Below are positions 22,225-33,760 of a DNA stretch of 64,000 nucleotides, piece after piece. Position 1 is the first letter of the stretch. Each line of letters opens with the position of its first letter. The DNA comes from Rhizomys pruinosus (taxonomy: Eukaryota; Chordata; Mammalia; Rodentia; Spalacidae), in assembly GCA_009823505.1 (NCBI GenBank), contig VZQC01011955.1, positions 1,087,497 through 1,151,496 of the forward strand. The letters are read 5' to 3'. Both the position numbers and the translations under genes were made by a program. The notes below the pieces were generated by a model. It had not been told where the DNA came from. It did no database searches and saw only the letters and a list, made by a program, of their open reading frames with translations.

Positions 22225-23098
22225 CTCAAATCAAATCTAGACCCGTCCCCCCTCGCTGCCCCCCACCCCACCAGAGCTCATACATTCTGCCAAACATGTT
22301 TTTCATCTTTTTCTCAGTCTCTCTCAAAATTCTTGATTCAGAAGTTAACCGTTTCGAGCAGAAGTTTAGCATTTCAGTCAGTTCTTTGACCTAGTCATTG
22401 TTGTTGTTGTTGTTGTTATTCCTTCCAATTTGCATCACTCCAAAATATACACATATGCATGCCACACATATCATAGGTTTTTAGCATCTTCAGCTTATGA
22501 TTATTTTTTTTTGGTCTTTTTTGAGACAGGGTCTCCCTGTAGCCCCAGCTGTCCTGGAACTCACTCTGTAGACCAGGCTGGCCTTGAACTCACAAAGATC
22601 TGCCTGCCTCTGCCTCCCAAGTGCTGGGACTAAAGGCATGAACCACCACACCCGGCTGATTTTTTTCTTTATTAGGCTGAAAGATGTCATGTTTGAAGGC
22701 TCCTCCTTGGCAAGCCCAACCCACCATCAGTTCTGCCCTTGTGTTCCACACTGGGGCTTCCCTTCCCATGGTCACCAAATGAGGTCCAGTAAGCACCCCG
22801 TCCTGTCTTGATCTTCCTGTACTGGTCTCCGAGATATAGCCAGTAGTCCAACAATGGCAGTCTATACTCTGAAGAGGCTGAAACCCCAGTAGTAGCTTAG
22901 TCCACAAGTTGGATGTCTCAGCAGTCCCCATCTGGCACTGAAGATTTGGAGGATTCTTGGAGAGACATGAGTCTTCAGTCCATATTGGAAGGTTGAAAAG
23001 CTGTGTCTCGTGTCTTTGAAGGATGGCAAAAGCAGTGGCAGCCACAGGGTAGCTGTGCTTGCCAGTAAGAATTGAAGACAGGCAAAACAATAGTGCTT
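22225..23098 (-). mobile_element. Unidentified retroposed repeat, copy A (inverted relative to copy B)
   Basis: Reading on the minus strand it includes CTTCAGTGCCAGATGGGGAC, GACTGCCATTGTTGGACTAC, CCATGGGAAGGGAAGCCCCA, CAAGGAGGAGCCTTCAAACA, GTGATGCAAATTGGAAGGAA, an ACAACAACAACAA run, and ATGTTTGGCAGAATGTATGA. The downstream half is shared with 60456-60897. A B1 interrupts it at 22505-22656. It may be an L1 3'-end lineage or an old retroposed transcript; no intact long frame is present. Confidence 0.7.
22505..22656 (-). repeat. Young B1 SINE inside the retroposed repeat
   Basis: TTTTGAGACAGGGTCTCCCT, AGCCCCAGCTGTCCTGGAAC, CACAAAGATCTGCCTGCCTC and GGCATGAACCACCACACCCG. Copy B at 60.5 kb lacks this insertion, so it post-dates the family's spread. 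Confidence 0.93.
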
Positions 23099-23359
23099 TT
23101 TTTTTTTTTTACTTTTTGTCTTCTCTCATAAGCTCACCAAGTTTTGTACTACCTGCCGCACTAACTCTTCTTCCCAGCGCCTTACTATTGTCTATTATTT
23201 CCTGGTTATATCTTTTCTTTTGGGATGTTTTATAGGCAATAAAGCAACAGATTACCCCCCAAGGTTTTGTTTTCCCAAGGTCTCAGGTGTGAGGATCTGG
23301 TCCTCAAGGGCGACTTGGGTTTGGGGGCGGAGAGGGACCCCCTAGCTCCTTTTGGCTTT

Positions 23360-23599
23360 CTTTTTTTTAATTTTTATTTATTATTTTTCATGTGTATAAA
23401 TGTTCAACCATCTGCATGCAGGTCTGTTGCACCCCATTCATGCAATGCCCGATGGAGGTCAGAAGCGGGTGTCGGTTCCCCTGGAGCTGGAGTTAAAGAC
23501 GGTTCTCAGCCGCCATGTGGGTGCTGGGGATTGAACCCCGGTCCCTCTGACCCAGAGCGGTCCGTGCTCTTAACCGCTAGGCCATCTTCTCCAGCCCCA
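23360..23599 (-). repeat. B2 SINE with 13-bp target-site duplication
   Basis: Reverse-complement B2 with TTCATGTGTATAAATGTTCA, CTGGAGCTGGAGTTAAAGAC, GGGGATTGAACCCCGGTCCC and CGCTAGGCCATCTTCTCCAG. TCCTTTTGGCTTT flanks at 23347-23359 and 23600-23612. Several one-base expansions (CCCC, TCTGACCC) distinguish it. Confidence 0.93.
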
Positions 23600-24196
23600 T
23601 CCTTTTGGCTTTTCAATAAACAGTTCCCTCTCCTCGAGGACAAAGGTCGTCTGCTAGGACCAGGTTCCCTTTTTTTGAAGCATGAGCACCTGAGGATTTT
23701 TTTAACAATAGTCCCAAAAATAGACTGTGAGGCAGTTCGTCGAGAGTTGAAAGGGGTGGCAGGGGAGGAAGCCAGCTGGGGCACCATTCCTAGCCAAGTC
23801 CCACAGACATGCTTGGTTGTTCCCAGATGGGGCGCCTGCCTGTCACTGGCAGAGGGTGCTCCCGGGGCATCAGGAATATGTCCTCAGGCTCTCCGCCTTG
23901 TCCTTAGCCTCTCAAGCAGCCCAGTGCAAAGTCTTAAAGGAGCACTGCAGGTGCCGAGGCCAGTCCCATCCAGAACTGAGTCTCCTCCCTGGCCGCATGG
24001 GAAGCAGCACACTTCCACCCACCAGAGATGGGACTTAGAGGATGGCAGAATGTAAGTCCTCTGTCTGAGGGTTAAGTAGCAGGTTTGGCAAGTCAGGATT
24101 CAAACTCAGCCTGTCTGTCAATCTGTCAGTCAGTCTGCCTTTGGTTGACTGTCTCCCCACATTGTTACTCTTAAATCTTGCAGAAAAGACAGAATG

Positions 24197-24343
24197 ACAG
24201 GGTGTGGTGTGCACTTCAGTCTTTTCTTTTGGGAGGCAGAAAAGAACAGGCAGATGTCTGAGTTTGAGCCAGCCTGGTTGGAACACGTGGAGTCTCCAGG
24301 CCAACCAGGGATTGCACAGTGAGCTAGTGTCTCAGCAAAAGGA
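24197..24343 (+). repeat. Older B1-like SINE
   Basis: ACAGGGTGTGGTGTGCACTT, TTTGGGAGGCAGAAAAGAAC, TGAGTTTGAGCCAGCCTGG and GTGAGCTAGTGTCTCAGC; followed by an A/G-rich tail that merges into a GGGA repeat. Confidence 0.75.
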
Positions 24344-24351
24344 AGGACAGG

Positions 24352-24404
24352 GCGGGAGGGAGGGAGGGAGGGAGGGAGGGAGGGAGGGAGGGAGGGAGGG
24401 CCCA
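24352..24404. repeat. (GGGA)n microsatellite
   Basis: About 12 GGGA units in the extended tail of the preceding SINE. Confidence 0.95.
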
Positions 24405-24584
24405 GGGAGGGCCCAGCACCACAAACCTGAAGATTGCCACTAAGGAATTTGTGATATTTTGAAGAAACATAAATAACTGAAGGAGCAGAATGTTAACTAC
24501 ACAACAGAAATATGAGGTATAATTTCAGTAAACTCACAGACTTCTGTTAAGGTTGCCAATGAATATTGGGCAAAAATGGTCTCT

Positions 24585-24812
24585 GCTAGAGATAAACAAA
24601 CTTTTGTCAAAGGCCAGACAGTGGATATTTTAGTCTCTGTAGGCCATAGTCTCTGACATAGCTACATAATCTGGCCAGTGAAATCCAAAACAGCCAGAGA
24701 CAGGATGTAAATAAATGCATATGTAATGTTTTGTTAAAACTTTACAAACAGGCATCAGGGCTGGATTTGGTCTTCAGATCAGAGTTTGTCATTTACTGGT
24801 CTAAGATGGCCC
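24585..24812 (+). mobile_element. hAT-Charlie-type non-autonomous DNA transposon, copy 1
   Basis: ATAAACAAACTTTTGTCAAA, GGCCAGACAGTGGATATTTT, TCTCTGTAGGCCATAGTCTC, AGCCAGAGACAGGATGTAAA and GGCATCAGGGCTGGATTTGG match the widespread mammalian element whose ends read CAGGGGTCGGCAAACT. Ancient and not coding. A relative lies at 53.5 kb. Confidence 0.75.
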
Positions 24813-25749
24813 TGAAACTTTCTCCCAAATGACAACTGTTTAGACAGAGTACATTGGAGCAGCCTCAGCATTCACGAAGCCTCCATCATTGGTTATGGCT
24901 CTTCTTCCTTGAAGGAGAGAAAGCCATCCAACATCCAGCAGAGTGCTGGAGAGCTGTGTGGGCTCTGCGCTTATGTTTACTATAGACAGAAGGAGCATTT
25001 CCACATCCTCAGGCCATGAGCTTCTCACAAGCAAAGTAGAGCTCACTAGTCAACTCCCATTGCCTCCCATGTTGGGACATTATTTTTTTATGGTGTTTAT
25101 CCCTTAGACACATGTGCAGTTAGGTGTCTGGGCAAGGTAGGAATCATAGCTGTAGTTTACGTTGTGATTGTTTAATCAACGTCTGTTCTCCTGAAGGTTG
25201 CAGGTGTCATGAAACCTGGGTCCACGGTGTCTCCAGCATCTAGCTTAGTGCATGGCACGCTGCAGGCTCTTAACCAATAGATGCTGGATGAGGAGATTCA
25301 TGCTGGAGTGTGACTGAGTCAGGCCAACGAGGGCCAGCTCAGTGGCCATCCAGTACTTTCCAGATATGGTGCCCTGTTGTCTCTTCTTGAAGGGGCTATG
25401 CTGGCTTAAAGAGGGCAGACCCTCCATCTATGATACATCTGCAGCCCTGGGGTGGGAGTGGGGGGCACCAGGCAAGGGAGATTTGAGATGGGGACCAAGG
25501 CAGACAGGAGAAGGTTGGGTTGGGTCTTGGCATAATAAGTCCTTGGTCTAGGGTGCCTAACAAAGAGGGTTGTTTGGGAGAAGAACAAGAGAGGACGCGT
25601 TCCCTGGTCCCCACAGAAGCATAATTAATTATAGCAGCCTGTGACCCTGCTATTCCCGGCTCCTACCCAGGTATCCCTGATATTTCCTCACTCTGGGGGA
25701 AAAACTGGCTGCCACCATCTCTCTCCTCCACTCCCCTGCCCCAACCCTT

Positions 25750-25890
25750 CAGAGACTCGGGCCCAATTCATAATTTTCCTTCTCTAATTAGGCACAGGAA
25801 CGAAGGAAACAATTATTAATAATGTATCAGGGTTTTTAAGTGCCCCGCAGGAGCCGAGGCTGGCAGTAGTCCTCTTGATGATAAACAGCC
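25750..25890. promoter_or_regulatory. Candidate conserved non-coding element (possible intronic enhancer)
   Basis: Repeat-free segment with CAATTCATAATTTTCC, TCTCTAATTAGGCACAGG and AAACAATTATTAATAATG, a cluster of TAATTA/ATTAAT homeodomain-type cores, then GTGCCCCGCAGGAGCCGAGG. The combination of AT-rich factor-site-like blocks between GC-rich DNA resembles vertebrate developmental enhancers. No conservation test was possible. Confidence 0.35.
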
Positions 25891-28800
25891 ACACCGCCAC
25901 CACGCTGGGCTCTGCGCCCAGACACAGAACAGGGAGAAAGAAATCAGAGGAGGGAGCAGTCCATGGAGCATGGGCCGCAGGGTGGAGTCACAGAGGGAAA
26001 GGTCCAGAACCCCTTTTCTGGAGCATCCAGTGAGAGTAGGGTGGGAAAAAGTCCAGCCGCTCCCTGCTACCCTAGGCTAGCCCACATAGGACCTCTCTTC
26101 AGAGCTGCTACCTCAGCTCCTCCTTATAAGACGGAGGTTCAAAGTCAGCTCTTTGGAGAGGGACCTCGATTTCCACAGTGACCCCAGCTTCCCCTCACAC
26201 ACAGCGTTGGCTCTTCATGTCTCCTCTCATTTTCCCCAAAGCATCTCACTGTCTCTGTGCCTGTGAGTTCACTTGAGCTCTGTCTGCTTAGAGGTCACAA
26301 GCTCTAATCTGTCTTGGTCTGAGTCCTGATATAAGTGAAGCCGGGCACCTAACTTAACCCGGTTCTGTGCCTCAGCTTCCCCACCTGCTCAAGCCTTGTC
26401 CTCACTCCCTGCCTGGGCCCTCATCACACATTCACTTCTTCATCCCCATCAGGCAAAACCAGCCTTGGCTTCTCTGGGTCCTTACCTGTCCCACACAGTG
26501 GAAGGCGGCCAGAGCAAGAAGGCTGCCCTCGGCATTGTGTTTATGACATCAAGACTCTCCCGTCTCCCTGGCCGACTGTACCAGTTGCCCACTCTCCCAG
26601 ACAGCCGGTTCACACGTTGCTGCTTCTCCCTGGCACACCCAGCACCTGCCCTGGCCTCATACCCGTTGAAATGACTGGCAGATTGAAACATGTGGAACAG
26701 GCAGGCACCTACAACCTGCAGTGTGACCCACAGAATTCCAGTCTGCCTATCCCACACAGCAGGGCTCCATCCAAGATGAGGCAATAACCCCCCCCCCAAG
26801 TTAGTAATGCTTTTCCTCTGGCTTGTTGGGGACCTCTCTCCTGGAACACACAGACAAACCCCACGCCTATTCTATAGAGCAGCGGTTCCCTCACCTAAGT
26901 CAGACCTCGCCTTTCTCAAGACCCTCCAGTCCCCTGCAGACCTGCACGGTCCACCTCCTAGTCTCTCCGCGCCGAGGCTCACGCCGGCCAGGCCAAGCTC
27001 ACTGTAGGTCCCCTGCTTGTTCTTCCCCCAGACCTGCCCCCTGCAAGACAAGACAGACAGACAAGTCAAGACAGACAGACAAGACAGCTCCCTTGACAAG
27101 TTCTGGTCTGTATTCAAATGTCGCCCTTAAGGCTTGCCTTGGTCACCCTAACACCGAGACCCACCCACCCGCATGCCAGCCCCCTAAGCAGCTCTGACTT
27201 GGTGTCTCAGAGGACAGACCTAGTTCTTCCTGTGCATTTCCATCAAGAGCAGGGGGACCACTTCCAGAAGCATCCAGCTGACTTTTCTTCTCCTGTCATT
27301 GGCCAGAGCTGCAGGTCCCCGAAGTCACTTAAACTAGAGGCCAAAGGACTAGAATTACCAGACCATGGCTGCCCAGCTGCTGCTAGGCCACGTGAAGGGG
27401 AGGGGTACAGGAAGAGAACCGAGGGAGACGGGTGAGGGCGGACGTTTGCCGCTCTCTGACCGTAGCTCTCATCTACTCTGGCCCCGGCTCTTTGGAGGAA
27501 GTCTTCCCGATTCTCCCAGCTTGCAGTGGATGAAACAGAGATAAAAGCTGACGGACTGCTTGTCCAAGTCAGCTGGACTCAACTCCAGCTCCCGATTCAA
27601 AGCCAATGGAGATAATCATTGTTCTGAACTAAGCGACTGACACTCAGCAAGGAGGGCCCAGGGCTCTGGGTACAGAGGAGAGGGGTGAACCCCAGCAGGA
27701 CAGGGGCTCAGGAGGGGAGCAGAGCAGGAGAAGACCAGGAGAAGAGGAGGTTGGCTGGTGGGTAGCTAAGAGGCTCAGAAAAGGGCTCGGCAGAGGGAAT
27801 GCTGGGCATGAGGCTGAACCTGGATGGGGCACAGCCCCTGGCAAGACTGAGGCCTCCTCACTGTTAGATGCCTCCAGGCTGGGCCCAGTATTGCTTGCCT
27901 ACACACTCACCCCAAGAGTGGAGGCCGAGGGGCCTAACCCCACCTGCCTCCTTTTGTAGGGCAGTGACAGATTGGCTCCGCAACCCCCAGGCTGTACACC
28001 TCTGCAAGGCTCGACCTGTCTTCCCTCTAAGGGTGGGCTGAAGAGCCTAACTATCTGCCCCTTGGCTATGGGTGCTCATCATCCTAGGGTAGGGGCCCCT
28101 GGTGAAGGAGGGATTGTGGGTGTCTGTGTGGGACTCGGGAGCCTGAGCCAGAGTCAACAGAGATGTGTCACAGGCGGCAGCTGGGTTCATTCTGAGCAAC
28201 TCTGGAAGTGGAAGTGAGGTTCAGAGGGCATGGCTCCAAAGCCAGATGTTGTGTTTGTGGTTTCCAGTCCAGCCTAGCCCATGGACTCTGGTAAGGGCAT
28301 CCCCACCCCCATAAGGCCTCCATGGGAGCTGGACGCCCTGGCACAAGCCTCCCCGTGAGTACCCAGAGCCTGTGAATGGCTAGCAGAAGCTGAGAGTCAG
28401 TCCTTGTATCCCCAGACAATGCAGCTCTGTGTGGGGCAGGGTGTGACAGGAGGCAGTGCCCCTCCCCCACACCTCCTTCCTTAGTGGACATCATACTACG
28501 CAGCAGGGCCAGGGTGTAGGGAACTGAGGCAGGGGAAGGAAGGGCCGGGAACCCGGGAAGGGACTTCTCATTAGGCTGTTGTTTGCTTCGAGCCAGGTCC
28601 TAAAGTGGGACTGAGGGGGGAGGTTCCTGTGCAGCTCTGAGTGGACCCTCACACTCCTCCGTGGTGCCAGGGGCTTGTGAAACAGGTCCTGACACAGTCA
28701 AATTGTTAACATAGCTCCCAGCCCCCTCACTGTCCTTGTAAGCCACACAGAACCAGGACGTCTTCCAGGCCAGCTGGCTGGGGTAGGGACAGGTTGGCCA

Positions 28801-29409
28801 CCCGTCCTGGTTCTCTGAGCTCTGAGCCTTTCTACATTTCCTGAGGTGCCAGAAGGGAAAGGGCAGAGAGGAACTGTGACCATCCTAAGGACCCACACTG
28901 ATAGCTTGTCCCTTGAAGCCTAAGCAGTGTGACTCCTGTCACCTCCTCCTGGTGGTGTCTACCTGGTGGTGAACCTAAGACAGAATAACTTGGGGTCCAG
29001 CTCAGCCTCTGCCTTTAACACCTCACAGAGTTTGGGAAGCAGATTCAGGGCCTCACCCTTGGAGGGAGCCAGAGACTGACCTCCACAGTGCCTGGACAAG
29101 CCAGTGCTGGCCTGATTCATCACTACCTGTTGGTCTGGGTGGGCGCCAGGATGCTCAGGAAGTTGGAAGCAGGCTGGGTGGCCGTCCTCACCTGAGCATA
29201 ATGAAGGCAATTAGGCCTATAGCCCTTGCCGCTCCCGCAGAGCCAGAAGGAAATCACGCAGGCAGTCTGGGCATGAGTCACCAGAGACTTTGAAACAGGA
29301 GAGACATCTAATGATGTCCCTAGGACCCTTTCAAGAAGGCCACATACGGGGTTGAGTGGCTGAGCCCCAGATAAAGCCAGGACTCAAGATCAAAGGACTT
29401 TATTGTGAT

Positions 29410-29692
29410 TATCTTTGTGCGTGCTAATGTACCTATTTGTGTGTGTGTGCATGTGTATATGTGTCATGTATGCATGTGTGTGTGTATGTGCATAGGTATG
29501 TGCAGGTGTATGGTGTATGTGCACGTGTATGTGCACAGGTATGTGCACGTGTATGGGTGTATGTGCACGTGTATGTGTACAGGTATGTGCATGTGTATGG
29601 TGTATGTGCACGTGTATGTGTACAGGTATGTGCATGTTTATGGGTGTATGTGCATGTGTATGTGCACAGGTATGTGCATGTGTATGGTGTAT
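29410..29692. repeat. GT-rich minisatellite
   Basis: Repeats of GTATGTGCACGTGTATG and ACAGGTATGTGCATGTGTAT, with a higher-order unit of roughly 45-60 bases repeated four to five times. It is the expanded tail of the adjoining B4-family SINE. Confidence 0.85.
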
Positions 29693-29932
29693 GTGGAGAC
29701 CAGGGGTCAGCTTCGGCTTCTCTGCTCTCTCCATCTTGTTTTTTGAGACAAGGTCTCCCACTGAACCTGGCTCTTATCTATTCAGCTAGGCCGGCTGGCT
29801 ACTGAGCCCCGGGTCTGCCTGTCTCTCCCCCTGCCCCTCTCCCTGAGCTCTGGAGTTACAGATGGGAGCCACCTCATTGGCTTTTACATGGACGCTGGAG
29901 ATCCAGGCATCTTACTGAGCCATCGCCCAGCC
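29693..29932 (-). repeat. B4-family composite SINE
   Basis: GGAGACCAGGGGTCAGCTTC, TTTTGAGACAAGGTCTCCCA, GGCTGGCTACTGAGCCCCGG, CTCTGGAGTTACAGATGGGA, ATGGACGCTGGAGATCCAGG and GAGCCATCGCCCAGCCC. Confidence 0.85.
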
Positions 29933-30224
29933 CAGAATAATTACTTTAAAACAATAGAGCAGTGGTTCCCATCATCTACAACTCATTTGTGTTACCATTT
30001 AAAGATGTTTTCCAAGACAGGCTTCCTTCCAAAGTCTTCCACACCTGGTGGTGGTGTTCACTGTCATCTAGATGTCCAGCAGGCAGGGCCTGGGCACAGC
30101 TGTGAGCAGTTGTCTAGACTAAGGGCAGCCCCTGGTGATGTCTGTGAAGGACTGTCCTGATTATGTTCATTGATGTGGGAAAGCCCATCTTGGCCATTCC
30201 CTGAGCAGGGATCCTGGACCATAT

Positions 30225-30425
30225 AGAATGGAGAGGGCAAGCTGAGTGCTAGCATAGTAACTCATTGCTCTCTGCTCTTGAGTCTGGCTGTCATGTGCCC
30301 AGTTCTCCCAAACTCTTGGCACAGGGACTTCCTGCCTTGATGAACGGATAACCTAGAACTGTCTGCTGCCATAAACCTTTCTCTCTTAAGTTGTCAGGGT
30401 ATTTCACCACAGCAACAGACTAGGA
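30225..30425 (+). repeat. Unclassified rodent interspersed repeat, copy 2
   Basis: CAGGGACTTCCTGCCTTGAT, CTGCTGCCATAAACCTTTCT, TTAAGTTGTCAGGGTATTTC and CACCACAGCAACAGACTAGG parallel the repeats at 7.0 and 62.7 kb. Confidence 0.6.
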
Positions 30426-31431
30426 AACCAAGCAGGTGTTCGCTTTCCGCCTTGCCGGGCTCACTCCCATTGGCCGAGCATCTGGGCACAGCCGGCTCTC
30501 ACAGGTTACCCATTAACCAGGTCCTCAGCTCTGTGGCCTCAGTTTTCCCACCACTAACAAGAAGCAAATGGGGCCAGTGCCTTATCACACGTCTTACAGT
30601 CTCTGCTGGCCCGGGGGACCCTGTCTGTACTCATCGGAGGGCAGTTGCTCGGAGGCTCTGAGAGAGGAAATCAGAGCCCATACGGCAGAAGTGGGGTCTT
30701 ATACCTTTCTGAGGACGGGGCTTCCCAGCCTGCTGCCTGGTTCTTTGATTCCCAGGAAGGTGACTGGACAGAGGGATGGGAAGCAGGGTGTGTGGCCACC
30801 TGTACCCCCTTTGATGTAAACTCCAGGTTAGAGACCCTGGCATTGGGAAGTCGGTTAGCTAGGGACTCTCAGTGCCAGTAGAGAGGGGGAGGCTCCCACA
30901 GACCTTGTGGCCTGAGTAGCGGCTGGCTTCTAACATCATACTCTTGCACCCAGGAGGAACTTAGGGAGGCCTTTGCCCAGAGAGTGGCTGGAGGGTTCTT
31001 GACCTCATACAGTTCTTCCAGATCTTGAACTTGGGGGCGTGTCCACGAGCCCCACATGGAAGATGTCTGCTCTCCTCTGCCTCTTTAAATCCCTATTTGG
31101 TGGGCGCATCTGAAGTGCCGCCTCCACTGCTCCTTTTCCCGTGGGGTCTTTGCCCATTATTCTTGTCCTTCCCTAGCACGTGACACGTGTGTAATGATGT
31201 ACTTGTGGCTGTCTGATTACTGCTGGCTTCCTCTACTCTTCTCAGAGCTTGCTTGCTTCAGTAGGGACTGCCTCTGCCTGGTCACTGCTTGGACTCCCGC
31301 TGGCCAGGCCCTGCCTGTATTCCTACACTGCTCTGGAAATTTCTCATGACAGAAAGCTTAGCCCAGGGCTGGACTTACCTCATTTATTTCTTGCCTCTTG
31401 GGGATTGCTGTCCTATTATTTTTTTTATTGT

Positions 31432-31625
31432 TGTTTTAAGTTAGCATACAAAGTAACAGGCTTCATGGTGGCATTTTCCTAATCTGTGCCATTACACATT
31501 CTTGACCATCTCTCCTTGATCCCCTTCCTCCCCCCAAATAATCCTCCCTTCTGCTTTCATGTCTTTCCTCCATCCCCTCTTCTCTTAGACATTTCCCTCC
31601 CATCTTGTGATCCTCTTTCTACTTT
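31432..31625 (-). mobile_element. L1 3'UTR fragment (rodent Lx-like), part 1
   Basis: TTAGCATACAAAGTAACAGG, TTCATGGTGGCATTTTCCTA, TTGATCCCCTTCCTCCCCCC and CTTCTGCTTTCATGTCTTTC are the C/T-rich reverse complement of a rodent L1 3'UTR. Confidence 0.75.
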
Positions 31626-31708
31626 CATGAAACACACACACACACACTCAAATCTACATTCTTCATAAGAGAGAAAGTCCACAGAATTTGTCTTTCTGAA
31701 TCTGGCTC

Positions 31709-31710
<2 letters not shown>

Positions 31711-31757
<47 letters not shown>
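31711..31757. repeat. (CT)n microsatellite
   Basis: About 22 CT units at the end of the following inverted B1, preceded by a short (CA)n at 31632-31648. Confidence 0.95.
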
Positions 31758-31759
<2 letters not shown>

Positions 31760-31760
<1 letters not shown>

Positions 31761-31912
31761 TCCTCCCTCTCTTTCTTGCTCTACAAGGTCTCTGTAGCAC
31801 TCAGCGTCTTCAAGACCAACTATAGACAAGCTGGCCTTGTAACTCACAGAGATCCCAGCCTCCTCTGCCTCCAAGTACCAGGGATTAAAGGCGGCACCAC
31901 CATGCGCCGGCT
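31760..31912 (-). repeat. Diverged B1 SINE
   Basis: CTACAAGGTCTCTGTAGCAC, AACTCACAGAGATCCCAGCC, CAGGGATTAAAGGCGGCACC, ATGCGCCGGC; several indels. Confidence 0.8.
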
Positions 31913-32066
31913 GCATGGTTTATTTCTCTTAACATCCATAACGCCCCAGTTCCATCAGATTTGTTTGCAGATTAACATTTCATTGTTAAATCCCCTGCTG
32001 ATATGTAGCTGGCGATGATTTTTTAGAGGCTTGTTTGCCTCTGATGGTGTTGTCTTTTGCTGTGCA
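31913..32066 (-). mobile_element. L1 fragment, part 2
   Basis: Segment between two B1 insertions: CCAGTTCCATCAGATTTGTT, GGCTTGTTTGCCTCTGATGG, TTTGCTGTGCAAG. It continues after the next B1 across the target duplication. L1-like 3' sequence, diverged. Confidence 0.6.
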
Positions 32067-32079
32067 AGATTCTTAATTT

Positions 32080-32251
32080 TTTCTTTTCTTTTTTTTTTTG
32101 GTCTTTTTGAGGCAGGGTCTCCCTGTAGTCCCAGCTGTCCCTGTCCTGGAGCTCACTATGTAGACCAGGCTGGCCTTGAACTCAGAGAGATCTGCCTACC
32201 TCTGCCTCCTGAGTCCTGGGATTAAAGGTGTGCACCACCACACCTGACAAG
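32080..32251 (-). repeat. Young B1 SINE with 13-bp target-site duplication
   Basis: TTTTGAGGCAGGGTCTCCCT, GAGCTCACTATGTAGACCAG, GGGATTAAAGGTGTGCACCA. AGATTCTTAATTT is duplicated at 32067-32079 and 32252-32264. An extra CCTGTC next to AGCTGTCC is a small private duplication. Confidence 0.93.
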
Positions 32252-32264
32252 AGATTCTTAATTT

Positions 32265-32420
32265 CAAACAATCCCAGTTGTCAACTCTTGAGATTACTTC
32301 CTGAGCTGTTTGAGTCCTTTTCAGAATGTTCTTGCCTGAACCCATATCTTGAAGTGTTTTTCTTACATTTTCTTTAATGATTTCAGAGTTTCAGGTCTTA
32401 AAGGCTTTTGGGACCACTGT
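32265..32420 (-). mobile_element. L1 fragment, part 3
   Basis: AAACAATCCCAGTTGTCAAC, CTTTTCAGAATGTTCTTGCC, ATATCTTGAAGTGTTTTTCT continue the interrupted L1 in reverse complement; this matches the typical L1 ORF2/3' region text around 'ctattgatttttgagttgttctt'-like phrases only loosely. Confidence 0.6.
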
Positions 32421-33587
32421 CTTATTGACACTGTTCTGTGTTATACAAGCCATTGTTTCCTATGTTTGGAATGTTCTGAATAGTACAGTTCTCGGGATAA
32501 AGCAGATGGAGCCTGGGTCTTCCTCCAGTGCCTGGTCCTTCTCCTAGCTGCTTGTCCCATTGTCTGCAAAAGGTCAGGAGCTCTGGTAAGATGACAGCTC
32601 AGGAAAGGCTGTGGCGACCCCTGAGGTGTCAAAGCAGCTCCTACCATTCTGTCATGTTCTGAGGGAGTAACAGAGACAGCAGAAACTGAGACAGCTCTGT
32701 TACTGGTGCTTGGCACTCTGACTACCTCAGAATCCTGTCTGACCACCTGCCTGCCTCTCACCGAGCACCACCACCCCTCAACATGCAGGGCATCTTCTCC
32801 AGTCCAAATGACCTTCCTCTTGCATAGTGCAGTCAGTGCCTGTCCCTTCTCCTGGAGAGACTGCTGGCTCATGCAAACAGAATAGGTCTTAGCTCCCTAA
32901 TCATCCCTGGGCAGCTGGCGCCAGGTCTGGTAGAGGACAGCTTGTGTCTGATTCATCACTGCACCCTCAGCTCCTAGCACAGTGCCAGGCACCGAGCATG
33001 CTCAGTCCATTTCTAAGGGAATGTGTGCGTGAATGAATGAGCACCATCACCACAAGCCCGTCCACATGGTGAGCATGTATCACTTCTGCAGAGGCACAGA
33101 TCCTTCCAGTGAGAAGGAAACTGAGGCAGCAGAGACAGGCTGCCCCAAGATCACTGAGGTCCCTGCTCTGGCCCCCCGTGAAAGTGACTCCAGTGTTTGT
33201 TCCTTCCTTAAATGCAGTGGCACAAACTTCCTCCAACTCCTGCCTTCTCCAGTAACTCAAGCAACGGTAAATATAGATGCCATGTTCTACTCTAGTGCTT
33301 TCTGAGCACATCCATGACCTATGCCCCAACCAGGTCTCTCAACATGTCTTCTCCACAGTGCTTCTGCCTTGGCTTATTTTCTTCCATACATGGAGGGATC
33401 GCCACCTGCCAAGTTTTCTGTGGGTCCCAGGCAGAGGGCATACAACAGTGCCAGTGCTTTTAGTACGAATGAGTTTTAAAAAGTGACCATAAAAAGAAGT
33501 TTCTCACCTCATTAGCAGTTTATAAAGGAGACAGGCCTTGTGAAGTCTAATGCCCAATCCCAAAAGAGGCATGTGGATGCCACTTCT

Positions 33588-33760
33588 TTTTTTTTTTTTT
33601 TTTTTTTGTTTTTTTGGTCTTTTCCAGACAGGGTCTCCCTGTAGCCCTAGCTGTCCTGGAACTCACTTTGTAGACCAGGCTGGCCTTGAACTCACAAAGA
33701 TCCGCCTGCCTCTGCCTCCCAAGTGCTAGGATTAAAGGCGTGCACCGCCATGCCCAGCAA
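33588..33760 (-). repeat. Young B1 SINE with 14-bp target-site duplication
   Basis: Long poly-T, CAGACAGGGTCTCCCTGTAG, GAACTCACTTTGTAGACCAG, TAGGATTAAAGGCGTGCACC. TGGATGCCACTTCT is duplicated at 33574-33587 and 33761-33774, so this is a recent, clean insertion. Confidence 0.96.

Noticed and set aside
23267..24055. Plus-strand frame of 262 codons
   Set aside because: About a third of it is an inverted B2 read through; the rest shows no recognisable domain or splice context.
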